From: Nostoc sp. CHAB 5844
GTDB taxonomy: Bacteria > Cyanobacteriota > Cyanobacteriia > Cyanobacteriales > Nostocaceae
Assembly (NCBI RefSeq): GCF_020829595.1
Contig: NZ_JAIVFW010000051.1
Span: 1 to 56,732, forward strand
Length of the DNA: 56,732 bases
Direction: 5' to 3'
Both the position numbers and the translations under genes were made by a program. Shown here one piece after another: positions 19,406 through 27,348 of this stretch; the first letter of the stretch is position 1, and each line of letters opens with the position of its first letter. Below the pieces are notes generated by a model. The model was given only the letters and a program-made list of their open reading frames with translations, was not told the DNA's origin and made no database searches.

Positions 19406-19849
19406 ATGTCAGACTGGCTAGAGCATAGCGTACAAGTAGAAGTAGAGGCTCCCATTGATTTAGTGTGGAGTCTGTGGTCTGATTTAGAACAAATGCCCCG
19501 ATGGATGAAATGGATTGACTCGGTGAAAGTACCAGCCGATAATCCAGAGATATCTATTTGGAAACTCAATACTGGCGGTTTGGAATTTACTTGGAAATCT
19601 CGGATTCTCAAAGTTATTCCCAATCAAATTATTCAATGGAAATCAATTGATGGTTTGCCAAACCAGGGAGCAATTCGTTTTTACGATCGCCACAACAGTA
19701 GTATCGTCAAACTAACTGTGTCCTATGCTATCCCTGGTATTATTGGCAAAATCATGGACAACTTGTTTTTAGGAAGAGCAGTAGAATCAACTATCCAAGC
19801 TGATTTAGAAAGGTTTAGACAATATGCTTTAAGTGCTAAAGCTAACTAA
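19406..19849 (+). CDS. SRPBCC family protein (START-like cyclase/dehydrase)
   Basis: This 147-residue protein has the helix-grip signature: VQVEVEAPIDLVWSLWSDLEQ at the start, MPRWMKWIDSV, then strand-rich segments (GLEFTWKSRILKVIPNQIIQ) and a long C-terminal helix. Such proteins bind hydrophobic ligands. The close 26-bp spacing to zds and a good ribosome site (GAGGAAACA) argue for one transcript, which suggests a role with a carotenoid or other isoprenoid ligand; that role is inference. Confidence 0.88.
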   Translation: MSDWLEHSVQVEVEAPIDLVWSLWSDLEQMPRWMKWIDSVKVPADNPEISIWKLNTGGLEFTWKSRILKVIPNQIIQWKSIDGLPNQGAIRFYDRHNSSIVKLTVSYAIPGIIGKIMDNLFLGRAVESTIQADLERFRQYALSAKAN

Positions 19850-19942
19850 AATTGCTGCAACTTACTGTATCGAAAGGGAGGGCAGAACAATAATTTCTGA
19901 TCCTTTCCTCAAATACTCAAGTATATTATTCAGAAATTTAAA

Positions 19943-20275
19943 TTAGGCAGCGTTAAAAATTGTTGGCTGTGGAAGTGGATCACCCGCAGCTTCATAAGCA
20001 ATAATCAAAGATTCTAGTGGTTTATCGCATGAATTAAGAGGGGTTGAAGAACGAACCGCAGAGGCGCAGAGAACACAAAGAGAGATTCTAAAACTTGATT
20101 TACCCCTCAAAATTAATGCGATAGACTACTAGTGCTTCAATTCCATTGGCTACAGCTGACTCGTAAGTATCTCCATGAGTCCGCCAGCGTTGTCCGGGAA
20201 AGTCAGGGAATCCTACCAAGAAGCAATCATCTTCTTCAGACCACTGAACATCATTTGGTATTTAAGTTTACTCAT
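19943..20275 (-). pseudogene. HicB-like antitoxin pseudogene split by a miniature element
   Basis: Read on the minus strand, the frame begins MSKLKYQMM and needs one extra base near 20249 to continue as QWSEEDDCFLVGFPDFPGQ, RWRTHGDTYESAVANGIEAL, typical of solitary HicB-family proteins. At EAL a 115-119-bp element (20014-20132) interrupts the gene. Beyond it the original frame resumes as ESLIIAYEAAGDPLPQP and ends at 19943 (TIFNAA, then TAA). Removing the element restores IEALESLI precisely. The gene thus has a one-base deletion and a transposon-type insertion, and no hicA toxin gene is adjacent. Confidence 0.82.
20014..20132. mobile_element. MITE-like element inserted in the hicB-like gene
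   Basis: The element has imperfect terminal inverted repeats of about 30 bp (25 identities), starting CTAGTGGTTTATCGCAT on one side and CTAGTAGTCTATCGCAT on the other. Both ends carry CTAG, so the target-site duplication is CTAG or lies within it. The interior is short and non-coding (GAACCGCAGAGGCGCAGAG). The flanking hicB-like sequence joins cleanly across it. Confidence 0.82.
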
Positions 20276-20291
20276 CTGGAAGTTGAAAAAA

Positions 20292-20531
20292 CTACCAAGT
20301 TGGGTCACTAAATAAATGTATCGTCAACTCCTCATCGGTTGGCGGTACTGCCCAAATGCAAGCACGGATGACATCGCCATCTGCAAGTTCTACGCTACAG
20401 GCGTGACACGAACCCATGAGACAGCCAGTGGGAATAAACACTCCTGCACGTTCTGCTACATCTAAGAGTGCTTCTCCCACTTCGGCATTGATTGTGATAT
20501 CTTCGGGCAAAAATCGAACGCTAACACTCAT
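20292..20531 (-). CDS. 2Fe-2S ferredoxin-type protein
   Basis: This 79-residue protein has the plant-type 2Fe-2S cysteine pattern C-x4-C-x2-C (TGCLMGSCHACSV) and a fourth cysteine in VIRACIWAVP. It is shorter than photosynthetic ferredoxins. The gene starts only 15 bp after cobQ ends and runs in the same direction, so the two are probably co-transcribed. A role as electron donor in cobalamin metabolism is possible but not shown. Confidence 0.88.
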   Translation of the reverse strand: MSVSVRFLPEDITINAEVGEALLDVAERAGVFIPTGCLMGSCHACSVELADGDVIRACIWAVPPTDEELTIHLFSDPTW

Positions 20532-20546
20532 GAAATTTTCGGCTAA

Positions 20547-22022
20547 CTACGACAAAAAGGCTGATAAGTCTAAATGGCGTTCTACTTCTGTAGCCAGCGA
20601 GTCTAAGATTTGCTCTCGCTGTTCTCGGTAGTTGGCTACACCTGTCGGCAAGGATTTCAAACCTCGCTGTTGACGCAGGCGATTCAACCAAGCGCGTCGC
20701 CAAGGGCCGTTGTCAAACAGTCCGTGCAGATAAGAACCCCAAACTGATTGACAGCTATCCACCAATCCTAAGTTAACATCATCAAATAGGGGTTGAAACG
20801 CTTGACTATCTGGTGGTTGTTCGATACGCGATCGCCCTTGGTGAATTTCAAAGCCATTGACTGGCAAGCCCATTTGCGGATAGTTTGAGCTAACTTGGCG
20901 CTGACGGGCGATTTTTTGTCCTGTAATTACTGTTCTGATTGGTAATAAATTCAAACCCTGGAATCTGCCTGCTTGACCTTCTATGCCTTCGGGGTCGGCA
21001 ACGATTTGTCCTAACATTTGGTAGCCGCCGCAAATCCCTAAAACTGTGCCACCAGAAGCGGCGTAATTTTGGATTGCTTCTGCCATACCGCTTTTCTGCA
21101 ATAAAATCAAGTCAGCAATTGTGGTTTTTGTACCAGGAATAATTACTGCATCTGGATGTCCTAAATCTTGTTTCGGGCTGAGATATCTGACTGAAACTGT
21201 CGGTTCTGATTCTAAAGGGTCAAAGTCGGTAAAGTTGGCGATTCTAGGTAAGCGAATGACAACTATATTTAGGTCAGCTTGAGTTTTGTGTGATTTGCGA
21301 TCTAGTAAGTCGAGAGAGTCTTCGGCGGGAAATAATTCTTGAAAGTAAGGCAGAACACCAATCACAGGTTTTTTGGTGCGTTCTTCTAGCCATTGTATGC
21401 CCGAATCTAAAAGCGATCGCTGCCCTCGGAACTTGTTAATCACTATACCTTTAATCAAATCCCGTTCATCTGGGTCAAGTAACTCTAAAGTACCTACCAC
21501 ATGAGCAAACGCGCCACCACGATCAATATCAACTACCAAGATTGTCGGTGCATTTAAATGTTTTGCTATCCGCATATTAGTTAAATCTCGGTGCTTGAGA
21601 TTAATTTCTGCGGGACTTCCTGCACCTTCGCAAACCAACATATCAAATTCAGTGGATAGATGTTGTAGAGATTCTTCTATCGCCCGCCAACCCAAATCGA
21701 AAAATTGTTCGTAGTAGTCTGCCGCTTTCACTCTCCCTACAGGTCTACCTTTAACAATTACCTGGGAGGTCATATCACCTTGGGGTTTCAGTAAAATTGG
21801 ATTCATTTCTACCCACGGAACCACCCCAGAAGCCCAGGCTTGTACTGCCTGTGCATAACCAATTTCTCCTCCATTAGCAGTGACATAAGCATTTAAAGCC
21901 ATATTTTGACCTTTAAAGGGAGCCACTCGCCAACCACGCCGCGACAACAAACGGCAAATAGCAGTAGTTAACAGTGATTTCCCTGCGTGGGATGTTGTTC
22001 CCACTACCATAATTGCTTTCAT
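20547..22022 (-). CDS. cobQ: Cobyric acid synthase (adenosylcobyric acid synthase)
   Basis: This 491-residue enzyme performs the four ATP- and glutamine-dependent amidations at carboxylates b, d, e and g of adenosylcobyrinic a,c-diamide. The N-terminal synthetase domain starts VVGTTSHAGKSLLTTAICRL (P-loop-like) and includes PFKGQNMALNAYVT and CEGAGSPAEINL. The C-terminal class I amidotransferase-like domain has the nucleophile region GICGGYQMLG (Cys near residue 329) and the histidine in SYLHGLFDN. I see no cobalamin riboswitch in the 411 bp upstream. Confidence 0.97.
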   Translation of the reverse strand: MKAIMVVGTTSHAGKSLLTTAICRLLSRRGWRVAPFKGQNMALNAYVTANGGEIGYAQAVQAWASGVVPWVEMNPILLKPQGDMTSQVIVKGRPVGRVKAADYYEQFFDLGWRAIEESLQHLSTEFDMLVCEGAGSPAEINLKHRDLTNMRIAKHLNAPTILVVDIDRGGAFAHVVGTLELLDPDERDLIKGIVINKFRGQRSLLDSGIQWLEERTKKPVIGVLPYFQELFPAEDSLDLLDRKSHKTQADLNIVVIRLPRIANFTDFDPLESEPTVSVRYLSPKQDLGHPDAVIIPGTKTTIADLILLQKSGMAEAIQNYAASGGTVLGICGGYQMLGQIVADPEGIEGQAGRFQGLNLLPIRTVITGQKIARQRQVSSNYPQMGLPVNGFEIHQGRSRIEQPPDSQAFQPLFDDVNLGLVDSCQSVWGSYLHGLFDNGPWRRAWLNRLRQQRGLKSLPTGVANYREQREQILDSLATEVERHLDLSAFLS

Positions 22023-22104
22023 ACTTAATATCTGTTTTTTAATAAGAGGGTGAAATATTGAGTTATGAACGGGTTATATCGCAATCCGTTCATCAACAGT
22101 TATA

Positions 22105-22245
22105 GCAGGAGGCAGTGGTTCGGCTTCGCTCACCAACCAGGCAGGTGGTCGCTGAGCGTAGTCGAAGTGAGGCAGGAGGTAAAGTATTTCTATTGATAGC
22201 ATTCAAGCTTTCAAAATTTCTTAACCTATGTAACTACAGCTACAT
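22105..22245. repeat. Intergenic repeat (GGCAGGAGGTA ... TTTCAAAAT ... TAACCTATG)
   Basis: The region between cobQ and the next gene (22023-22433, 411 bp) has no gene. It contains CGGCTTCGCTCAC and CGCTGAGCGTAGTCGAAGTG modules. It also holds a stretch from about 22173 that matches 23548-23612 (GGCAGGAGGTAA, AAGCTTTCAAAAT and TAACCTATGT), so it is a dispersed repeat. Confidence 0.6.
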
Positions 22246-22433
22246 AAGCTAAGTTGCTAAGAACGCCACGGTAGAATATGTCTTAATATCCTGGCTACTA
22301 TCTCACTGTACTTAGATAAATTTCAGCAAAACCTGAGTAAATCTGTCAGATATTGATGAAGAATTTATATTGAGTTTGATGCTTCCGTAGATATATTGTT
22401 CCCTTTTGTAACCTTATATTAACTCTGAGATTT

Positions 22434-22844
22434 CTAATTCTCAAAAGGTAGTCTCAACCAACGGATGGACGCATTGTACAGGTAATCCCGCCATGAGGGA
22501 GTAGGCCAATTTTTGTCTTGATAGTGGTCTATGAGTTGGTGTCCTAAAGGAGTAAGGCGAAAACTATCAGTAATTCCCTGGCCATCAACTTCGCGTCGCA
22601 GTACGCCGACTTGGATTAACCAGTCCAAAGCGTTATAACAAGCTAATTCTGATAAAGGGCGCTGAGTGTAGCCGTGTTTGATGCCATTTGGTTGAGCAAT
22701 CGCATTTAATGGTATGCTCTGCTGACGCATGGCTGTAAATAAAGCAACCGTAAAGGGTGAACAGATTAGCGATCGCCCCGCCCTTTCTAGTGTTTTCTCA
22801 GAGTAAGTAAAAGTTTTTGCGCTTTGATAATCAAGCCTATCCAT
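22434..22844 (-). CDS. Conserved cyanobacterial protein (Npun_F0494-like)
   Basis: This 136-residue soluble protein starts with YSEKTLERAGRSLICSPFT and has LSELACYNALDWLIQVGVLR and LTPLGHQLIDHY. It looks like a winged-helix-type fold and resembles what I remember as the Npun_F0494 family found in cyanobacteria. The predicted function would be a small DNA-binding or regulatory protein, but this is weak inference. It stands alone, divergent from the peroxiredoxin gene. Confidence 0.72.
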   Translation of the reverse strand: MDRLDYQSAKTFTYSEKTLERAGRSLICSPFTVALFTAMRQQSIPLNAIAQPNGIKHGYTQRPLSELACYNALDWLIQVGVLRREVDGQGITDSFRLTPLGHQLIDHYQDKNWPTPSWRDYLYNASIRWLRLPFEN

Positions 22845-22992
22845 TGCAATAATTTTTATCTCAACACAAATTAATATATTCTCATAAACTCACTAAATAA
22901 AGTCTGAATCCTGAATTCTGACTCCTAAATTCTTCTTTAATTATTGTAAAATTTCAAAGTCATCAACAAACTGAAACAGGAAAGGTTCAACT

Positions 22993-23430
22993 ATGCCTCT
23001 AGCAGTTGGTACGGATGCACCTGCATTTACCGTCAAAGATACTAACGGCAACACTGTCTCATTGTCTGATTTTGCTGGTAAGACAGTTGTTTTGTATTTT
23101 TATCCCAAAGATGACACTCCAGGCTGCACCAAACAAGCGTGTAGCTTCCGCGATGCTCAAGCTGAATATCAAGGCAAAGATATAGTTGTTTTGGGTGTAA
23201 GTGCTGATGATGAAGTGTCTCATCAAGCTTTTACCCAAAAATTCAATTTGAACTTTCCTTTACTGGCAGACACCGATAAAACTCTAATTCAAACTTACGA
23301 TGTTGATGGTGGTGGTTATGCCAAGCGTGTCACCTATGTAATTGATGGTGACGGCAAAATCATTCATGTTGATGGCAATGTGAATACATCTAACCACGCC
23401 AGCGATATTTTAGCTGCACTGGGTCTGTAA
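22993..23430 (+). CDS. bcp: Thioredoxin-dependent peroxiredoxin, Bcp/PrxQ type
   Basis: This 145-residue peroxiredoxin reduces H2O2 and organic peroxides with electrons from thioredoxin. The active-site region FYPKDDTPGCTKQACSFRD has the peroxidatic Cys45 and a resolving Cys50 five residues later, the mark of the PrxQ/Bcp subgroup. A good ribosome site (AGGAAAGG) precedes the ATG. Cyanobacteria carry several PrxQ paralogues; I cannot say which one this is. Confidence 0.95.
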   Translation: MPLAVGTDAPAFTVKDTNGNTVSLSDFAGKTVVLYFYPKDDTPGCTKQACSFRDAQAEYQGKDIVVLGVSADDEVSHQAFTQKFNLNFPLLADTDKTLIQTYDVDGGGYAKRVTYVIDGDGKIIHVDGNVNTSNHASDILAALGL

Positions 23431-23449
23431 TAGCAGAGGCAGGAGGACG

Positions 23450-23720
23450 ACACTTTGCTCAAGTCGAGCCACTGCGTTGCGGGGGTTCCCCCCGTTGTAG
23501 CAAGTGGCGTGGGAAACCCGCCCACGCAAGTGTCTCCAGAAGGCAGGAGGCAGGAGGTAAGAGTATTACTTGTCCCGTCATTTAAGCTTTCAAAATATCC
23601 TAACCTATGTGTCTAGCAGGTATAAATCAATCCAAAATCCAGTTGGAGTTGCTAAATACCGAGCATTAACGGCTTCTGGGTATAAATCAATCCAAAATCC
23701 AAAATCCAAAATCTAAAATC
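23450..23720. repeat. Modular repeat block plus 60-bp-period direct repeat
   Basis: About 23455-23545 carries modular words found elsewhere (GAGCCACTGCGTTGCG, GTTGTAGCAAGTGGCG). GGTATAAATCAATCCAAAAT occurs twice, at 23619 and 23679, exactly 60 bp apart, followed by a run of TCCAAAA heptamers. No gene lies between 23431 and 23816. Confidence 0.75.
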
Positions 23721-23726
23721 GATTGA

Positions 23727-23806
23727 CCTCACCTTTTGTGTTTATTTGTTTTGACTGATTGCAAAATATAGCTTCAGTCAAGAATGTACAAAAAAGGTGA
23801 GGTTTT
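23727..23806. terminator. Possible terminator between convergent bcp and secreted-protein genes
   Basis: CCTCACCTTTT (23727-23737) pairs with AAAAGGTGAGG (23792-23802), and the latter is followed by TTTTT. The loop is long (54 nt), so the assignment is tentative. Confidence 0.4.
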
Positions 23807-23816
23807 TAGATTGAAT

Positions 23817-24227
23817 TCAGTTTTTTGGTGGGACAATTTGTACCGGAGAGATCACACTTGGAGATGTGATGGCTGGTAAACCAGGAACCGCCTGTCCAGA
23901 AGTATTATTTGCGGGTTGATTTGTAGTTTGATTGCGTAAAGCACGCTTTCTGTTTAATTCAGCTACAGCTGAATTTAATTCTTCGTCTTTTTGTTGAGCA
24001 TTCCAGTTGAAATTGCCAAATTGAGCGCGATGAATTAAGTCCAAAGGATTTAAACTACCTGAATTAGTCGAAAATGGATTGGTATTATCTTGGGAATTAT
24101 CGGCAGGATAGGCATCTACTGTATTAAGTTGAGCTAAACTCGGTTGTGCTGTGAGGAAGGAAGCACAGCTAATCCCTGCCAAGGTAGCCACACAGAAGCT
24201 TTTAATTGATAAAAATGATTTTTGCAT
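23817..24227 (-). CDS. Hypothetical secreted protein
   Basis: This 136-residue protein starts at MQKSFLSIKSFCVATLAG; the frame could begin at 24278, but this ATG has a purine-rich site before it and yields a proper signal peptide ending near QPSLAQ. The mature part is rich in Asn, Gln and Pro, with one amphipathic segment (AQQKDEELNSAVAELNRKRA). It is probably periplasmic or outer-membrane associated. No family is recognised. It is 44 bp downstream of the ABC permease, on the same strand. Confidence 0.6.
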   Translation of the reverse strand: MQKSFLSIKSFCVATLAGISCASFLTAQPSLAQLNTVDAYPADNSQDNTNPFSTNSGSLNPLDLIHRAQFGNFNWNAQQKDEELNSAVAELNRKRALRNQTTNQPANNTSGQAVPGLPAITSPSVISPVQIVPPKN

Positions 24228-24270
24228 GAGATTCTTCTCGAATACGCTCCAACGACACCATGCTTTTATC

Positions 24271-25149
24271 TTAAGCAAGAGTCCGCCTTAATTGGGGTTG
24301 AATGCTTAATAAAGCAACAATGGCAAAGCCAAACAGAACTAATAAAGCGCTACCAAAGGTAATATCACCCCAAGGTGCTTGCATGACTATACTAGCCAGT
24401 CCCCAATTACTGTGGAGATAGAGGTAGCGAATAGGTTCAATTGCATAGCTGAGTGGGTTGAGAGTGGCTACAACTTGCAACCACTTGGGCATGAAGGATA
24501 ACGGCGCTAAAGCAGTGCTGGCAAATAGTAATGGTAGGTTAGTAACAAAAATTACGGCAATTAATTCAATGTGTCCGGGGAGAGCAAAAGCCAACCCAAG
24601 AGAAATTGCAGTTACGCCCAAAGCTAGGAGGAAGACGATTAAAGCGATCGCACCTAACCCTGCCGCATCTGGTAGTCCTGCACCAAGAAATGCTGCTGCA
24701 CCCACAATTACGGCTGCTTGTAGCAAGCTTTGGCTAATAATAAAAATGGCGGATGCAAAGACAATCGAAAACCGTGAAGCTAGGGGCGCTACTAATAAAC
24801 GATTCAAAAAGCCGAATTCGCGGTCAAACATTACAGGCAAACCGGCGTTCAATGCTCCAGCAAAAGCTGTAAAAACAATTACACCCGCAGCTAAAAATTG
24901 TCCGTAATTTGTCGTACTACCGAATAAACCTTTGGGTGCGTTTTGGAATAAAGCACCAAACAGCACCAGCCACATTACAGGCTGAACAATTCCCGCCAAT
25001 AAAGTTGAAGGACGGCGTTGTAGTTGAATAAACAAGCGACGAGTTAAAGCCAGCGTCTCTTGTACCAATTCACCAAAAAAATTAGGCGCAGCATCAGCAG
25101 GCGATGCTATTTGCTGCCAATTGACATCAGATTTAGGAGTTACACTCAT
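24271..25149 (-). CDS. ABC-2 type transporter permease (DrrB-like)
   Basis: This 292-residue membrane protein has about six hydrophobic segments. It carries the family landmark near residues 50-65 (PVMWLVLFGALFQNAPKG) and the central FDREFGFLNRLLVAPLASR motif of DrrB/NodJ-type exporters. It follows the ATPase gene (25305-26333) on the same strand; the 155-bp spacer is occupied by a heptamer repeat. Together they should form an exporter for a hydrophobic compound; the substrate is unknown. Confidence 0.9.
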   Translation of the reverse strand: MSVTPKSDVNWQQIASPADAAPNFFGELVQETLALTRRLFIQLQRRPSTLLAGIVQPVMWLVLFGALFQNAPKGLFGSTTNYGQFLAAGVIVFTAFAGALNAGLPVMFDREFGFLNRLLVAPLASRFSIVFASAIFIISQSLLQAAVIVGAAAFLGAGLPDAAGLGAIALIVFLLALGVTAISLGLAFALPGHIELIAVIFVTNLPLLFASTALAPLSFMPKWLQVVATLNPLSYAIEPIRYLYLHSNWGLASIVMQAPWGDITFGSALLVLFGFAIVALLSIQPQLRRTLA

Positions 25150-25265
25150 ATGAAGTATGAAGTATGAAGTATGAAGTGTGTAGACAGCCTTTGGGTGGCT
25201 TGCCGTTCGCGTAGCGTCTCCCTTTGGGAGAAGGCCAGTATGAAGTGTGAAGTATGAAGTGTGAA
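25150..25265. repeat. Short tandem repeat (GTATGAA heptamers) flanking a GC-rich module
   Basis: Copies of GTATGAA / GTGTGAA lie on both sides of a core containing TTCGCGTAGCGTCTCCC. The repeat separates the ATPase and permease genes of one exporter and begins directly at the permease start codon. Confidence 0.75.
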
Positions 25266-25304
25266 TTTTATTTTTCAGACTTCAGCCTTGATACTTCATA
25301 ATTT

Positions 25305-26333
25305 CTATCTCATATTTTGCTTCTTTTCTGCTTTAGGATCACGCTTAGCAACTGCGGCTAGTTCTGCATCCATTAATGTGCGTCCGGTGGCGGCTAGGTA
25401 GACATCATCGAGGCTAGGACGGGATTGGGCGATGCCGAATATTGGTAAGCTGGCATTATTCAGCGCTTGCTGGATGGAAATTAGAGCATCATTTTGGGGT
25501 GTAACTACCAAGTTCAGGGAGTTACCTTGAGCGCTGTTGATGATGATTTCTTGGACAAAAGGCAAAGCCTGTAAGAGGTTTTTGGCTTTTTCGGCTTCTT
25601 CAGGGGGGGAAAATTCCCGAATCCGTAATGTAATGCGATCGCCTCCTACCCTATCTTTTAATTGTGAGGGTGTACCTGTGGCAATGACGATTCCACGGTC
25701 AATAATAGCAACGCGATCGGCTAGTGCGTCAATTTCTTCTAAATAATGGCTGGTAATTAATACTGTAGTTCCTGATGCCCGCAACTTCCGCAGGAACTCC
25801 CAAACGACAAAACGGCTTTCAATGTCAAGTCCGACAGTTGGTTCGTCCAATACTAAGACATCCGGTGCATGGAGTAGTCCAGCTGCTAAGTCGAGGCGTT
25901 TGCGTAAACCACCAGAATAAGTTCCTGTCTTTTTATCGGCGTATTCTTGCAAACTCAGTAAATCTAAAACCGTCTGAATTCGCTGTTTTGCTACCGCGCC
26001 AGGGAGGTGATAAAGCGCCGCTTGCAATTGCAGCAGTTCTTTTCCACTCAGCACTTTATCGATAGCAACTTCCTGCGCTACATAACCGAGTTTTTGCCTT
26101 GCTACTCTGGGGTTATCCAACACAGAAATGCCAGATACTTCGATTTTGCCAGCATCTGGAGTGGTGAGAGTACACAAGGCACGCAGAGTAGTAGTTTTAC
26201 CTGCACCGTTGGGGCCGAGTAAACCAAAGATTTCTCCTGGTTCTACTTCAAAAGAAACGTCTTTGACGGCTTCAACAGTACCATAGCGCTTTTGCAGATT
26301 TTGAATTAAAACGGCGGGAGCCATGACAGCCAA
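25305..26333 (-). CDS. ABC transporter ATP-binding protein (DrrA-like)
   Basis: This 342-residue ATPase has Walker A GPNGAGKTTT, the Q-loop region, the signature YSGGLRKRLDLA, Walker B VLVLDEPTVGLD and the switch ITSHY. The C-terminal extension (from about residue 225: RVGGDRITLRIREFSPPEEA) is the DUF4162-type domain found in drug and lipid exporters of the DrrA group. It pairs with the downstream ABC-2 permease. Confidence 0.94.
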   Translation of the reverse strand: MAVMAPAVLIQNLQKRYGTVEAVKDVSFEVEPGEIFGLLGPNGAGKTTTLRALCTLTTPDAGKIEVSGISVLDNPRVARQKLGYVAQEVAIDKVLSGKELLQLQAALYHLPGAVAKQRIQTVLDLLSLQEYADKKTGTYSGGLRKRLDLAAGLLHAPDVLVLDEPTVGLDIESRFVVWEFLRKLRASGTTVLITSHYLEEIDALADRVAIIDRGIVIATGTPSQLKDRVGGDRITLRIREFSPPEEAEKAKNLLQALPFVQEIIINSAQGNSLNLVVTPQNDALISIQQALNNASLPIFGIAQSRPSLDDVYLAATGRTLMDAELAAVAKRDPKAEKKQNMR

Positions 26334-26397
26334 TCCCTAACTATACAATTCGCAACAAAGTCTATATATATTGTAGTTGAGTAGTGTGAGGTGAAGC

Positions 26398-26502
26398 GAT
26401 CGCTGGTATACGACTCCTTTATTAGGAGTACCAAAAGAAGATATTGTGTTGGGTTTACAGCCACCTTATAAACGTCCGTACACAGGATATGGTGTGGCTT
26501 AA
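26398..26502 (+). pseudogene. C-terminal remnant of an XisI-like protein
   Basis: An open stretch without a start codon reads LLGVPKEDIVLGLQPPYKRP and ends YTGYGVA. This is the characteristic C-terminus of XisI (fdxN-element excision controlling factor family), which normally ends VPKEDIVLGF ... FAVA. Only about 34 residues remain, and no xisH is adjacent. The rest of 26334-26790 shows HIP1 sites but no gene. Confidence 0.6.
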
Positions 26503-26790
26503 CAATTTTAATAAAATCTTAATGTATTTGGCCAAACAAACTATGCAGTAAGCATAATCAGGGAAAAAACAGGCGATCGCATTCTCTTTTTACCTAAAAT
26601 ATTGACTGAGCGATCGCAAAACCTAGTACCTACCTTTCATTTCGGCTAACAATCCATCTTATCCTGTGTACGCCTCTTTCTTCTGGAGTGCGATCGCCAC
26701 CTTGGGATTCACGGCTTTGGGTTGGTTAATAACCAAACGGAGATAAAGAGGTTTTATCAAACAAATATGTTTCATTGATTTGGAGAAACT

Positions 26791-27006
26791 ATGCAAATAA
26801 AAGACATGACAACAGAACAACTACAAAACTTTATCCGTAACACCATAGATGAAATTCTAGATGAATACTTCGGTGATCCTGATGAAGGAAACACAATTAA
26901 AGAATCATTCAAGCAAACTTTATTAGAAATACGGCAAAAACGCTTAGAAGGAAGACCTACTATTCCAGCATCTGAGGTGTATAAAAGGTATGGAATAGAG
27001 CGTTAA
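26791..27006 (+). CDS. Antitoxin of a RelE/ParE-type module
   Basis: This 71-residue acidic protein has an N-terminal helix (TEQLQNFIRNTIDEILDEYF) and a C-terminal basic tail (IPASEVYKRYGIER). Its stop codon is immediately followed by the ATG of the RelE-like gene at 27007. The pairing and size identify it as the antitoxin; the tail resembles the toxin-wrapping part of cyanobacterial antitoxins of this type. It has no obvious DNA-binding motif. Confidence 0.82.
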   Translation: MQIKDMTTEQLQNFIRNTIDEILDEYFGDPDEGNTIKESFKQTLLEIRQKRLEGRPTIPASEVYKRYGIER

Positions 27007-27264
27007 ATGAGTTATTCTGTAAATTTTGAACCAGAGTCTATCAATGATTTAGATAATCTGACTCAGGCGGTGCGACTACGAATTCTTAATAAAATTGAAT
27101 GGTTAAGTATCAATTTTGAGCAGATAACTCCTTTACCACTTACAGGAGAATGGTCAGGGTTTTACAAGTTCAGAGTAGGAAATTATCGAGTTATTTACGA
27201 ATTTGATATAGATAGTCAGTTAATCATCATTACTAAAATTGGTCATCGTAGTGAAATTTATTAA
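27007..27264 (+). CDS. RelE/ParE family toxin
   Basis: This 85-residue protein has the RelE/ParE fold pattern: VNFEPESINDLDNL, paired helices, then LTGEWSGFYKFRVGNYRVIY and IITKIGHRSEIY. The strings YKFRVGNYRVIYEFD and GHR are typical of RelE-type mRNA interferases. It directly abuts the antitoxin gene. Both genes look intact. Confidence 0.88.
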   Translation: MSYSVNFEPESINDLDNLTQAVRLRILNKIEWLSINFEQITPLPLTGEWSGFYKFRVGNYRVIYEFDIDSQLIIITKIGHRSEIY

Positions 27265-27304
27265 GGCAATACAGTTTAGCTAAAAGGCTTTAGCTAAAAG
27301 GCTC

Positions 27305-27337
27305 AGATACCCGACTTCTTCAAGAAGTCGGGTATCT
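27305..27337. terminator. Strong terminator hairpin between convergent TA and cyd genes
   Basis: A perfect 15-bp inverted repeat, AGATACCCGACTTCT / AGAAGTCGGGTATCT, has a three-base loop. It lies 40 bp after the toxin stop and just before the end of cydB, so it is well placed to terminate from both sides. The sequence is a common cyanobacterial terminator repeat. A short direct repeat (AGCTAAAAGGCT) precedes it. Confidence 0.75.
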
Positions 27338-27348
27338 ATTTGCTCTAT

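Noticed and set aside
22023-22433. Possible cobalamin riboswitch upstream of cobQ
   Set aside because: The spacer contains dispersed repeats; I could not find the conserved B12-box-like core, and it is not needed to explain the sequence.
23619-23720. Direct repeats considered as a CRISPR remnant
   Set aside because: Only two copies at 60-bp spacing with heptamer tandem tracts, no dyad repeat of CRISPR type and no cas genes.
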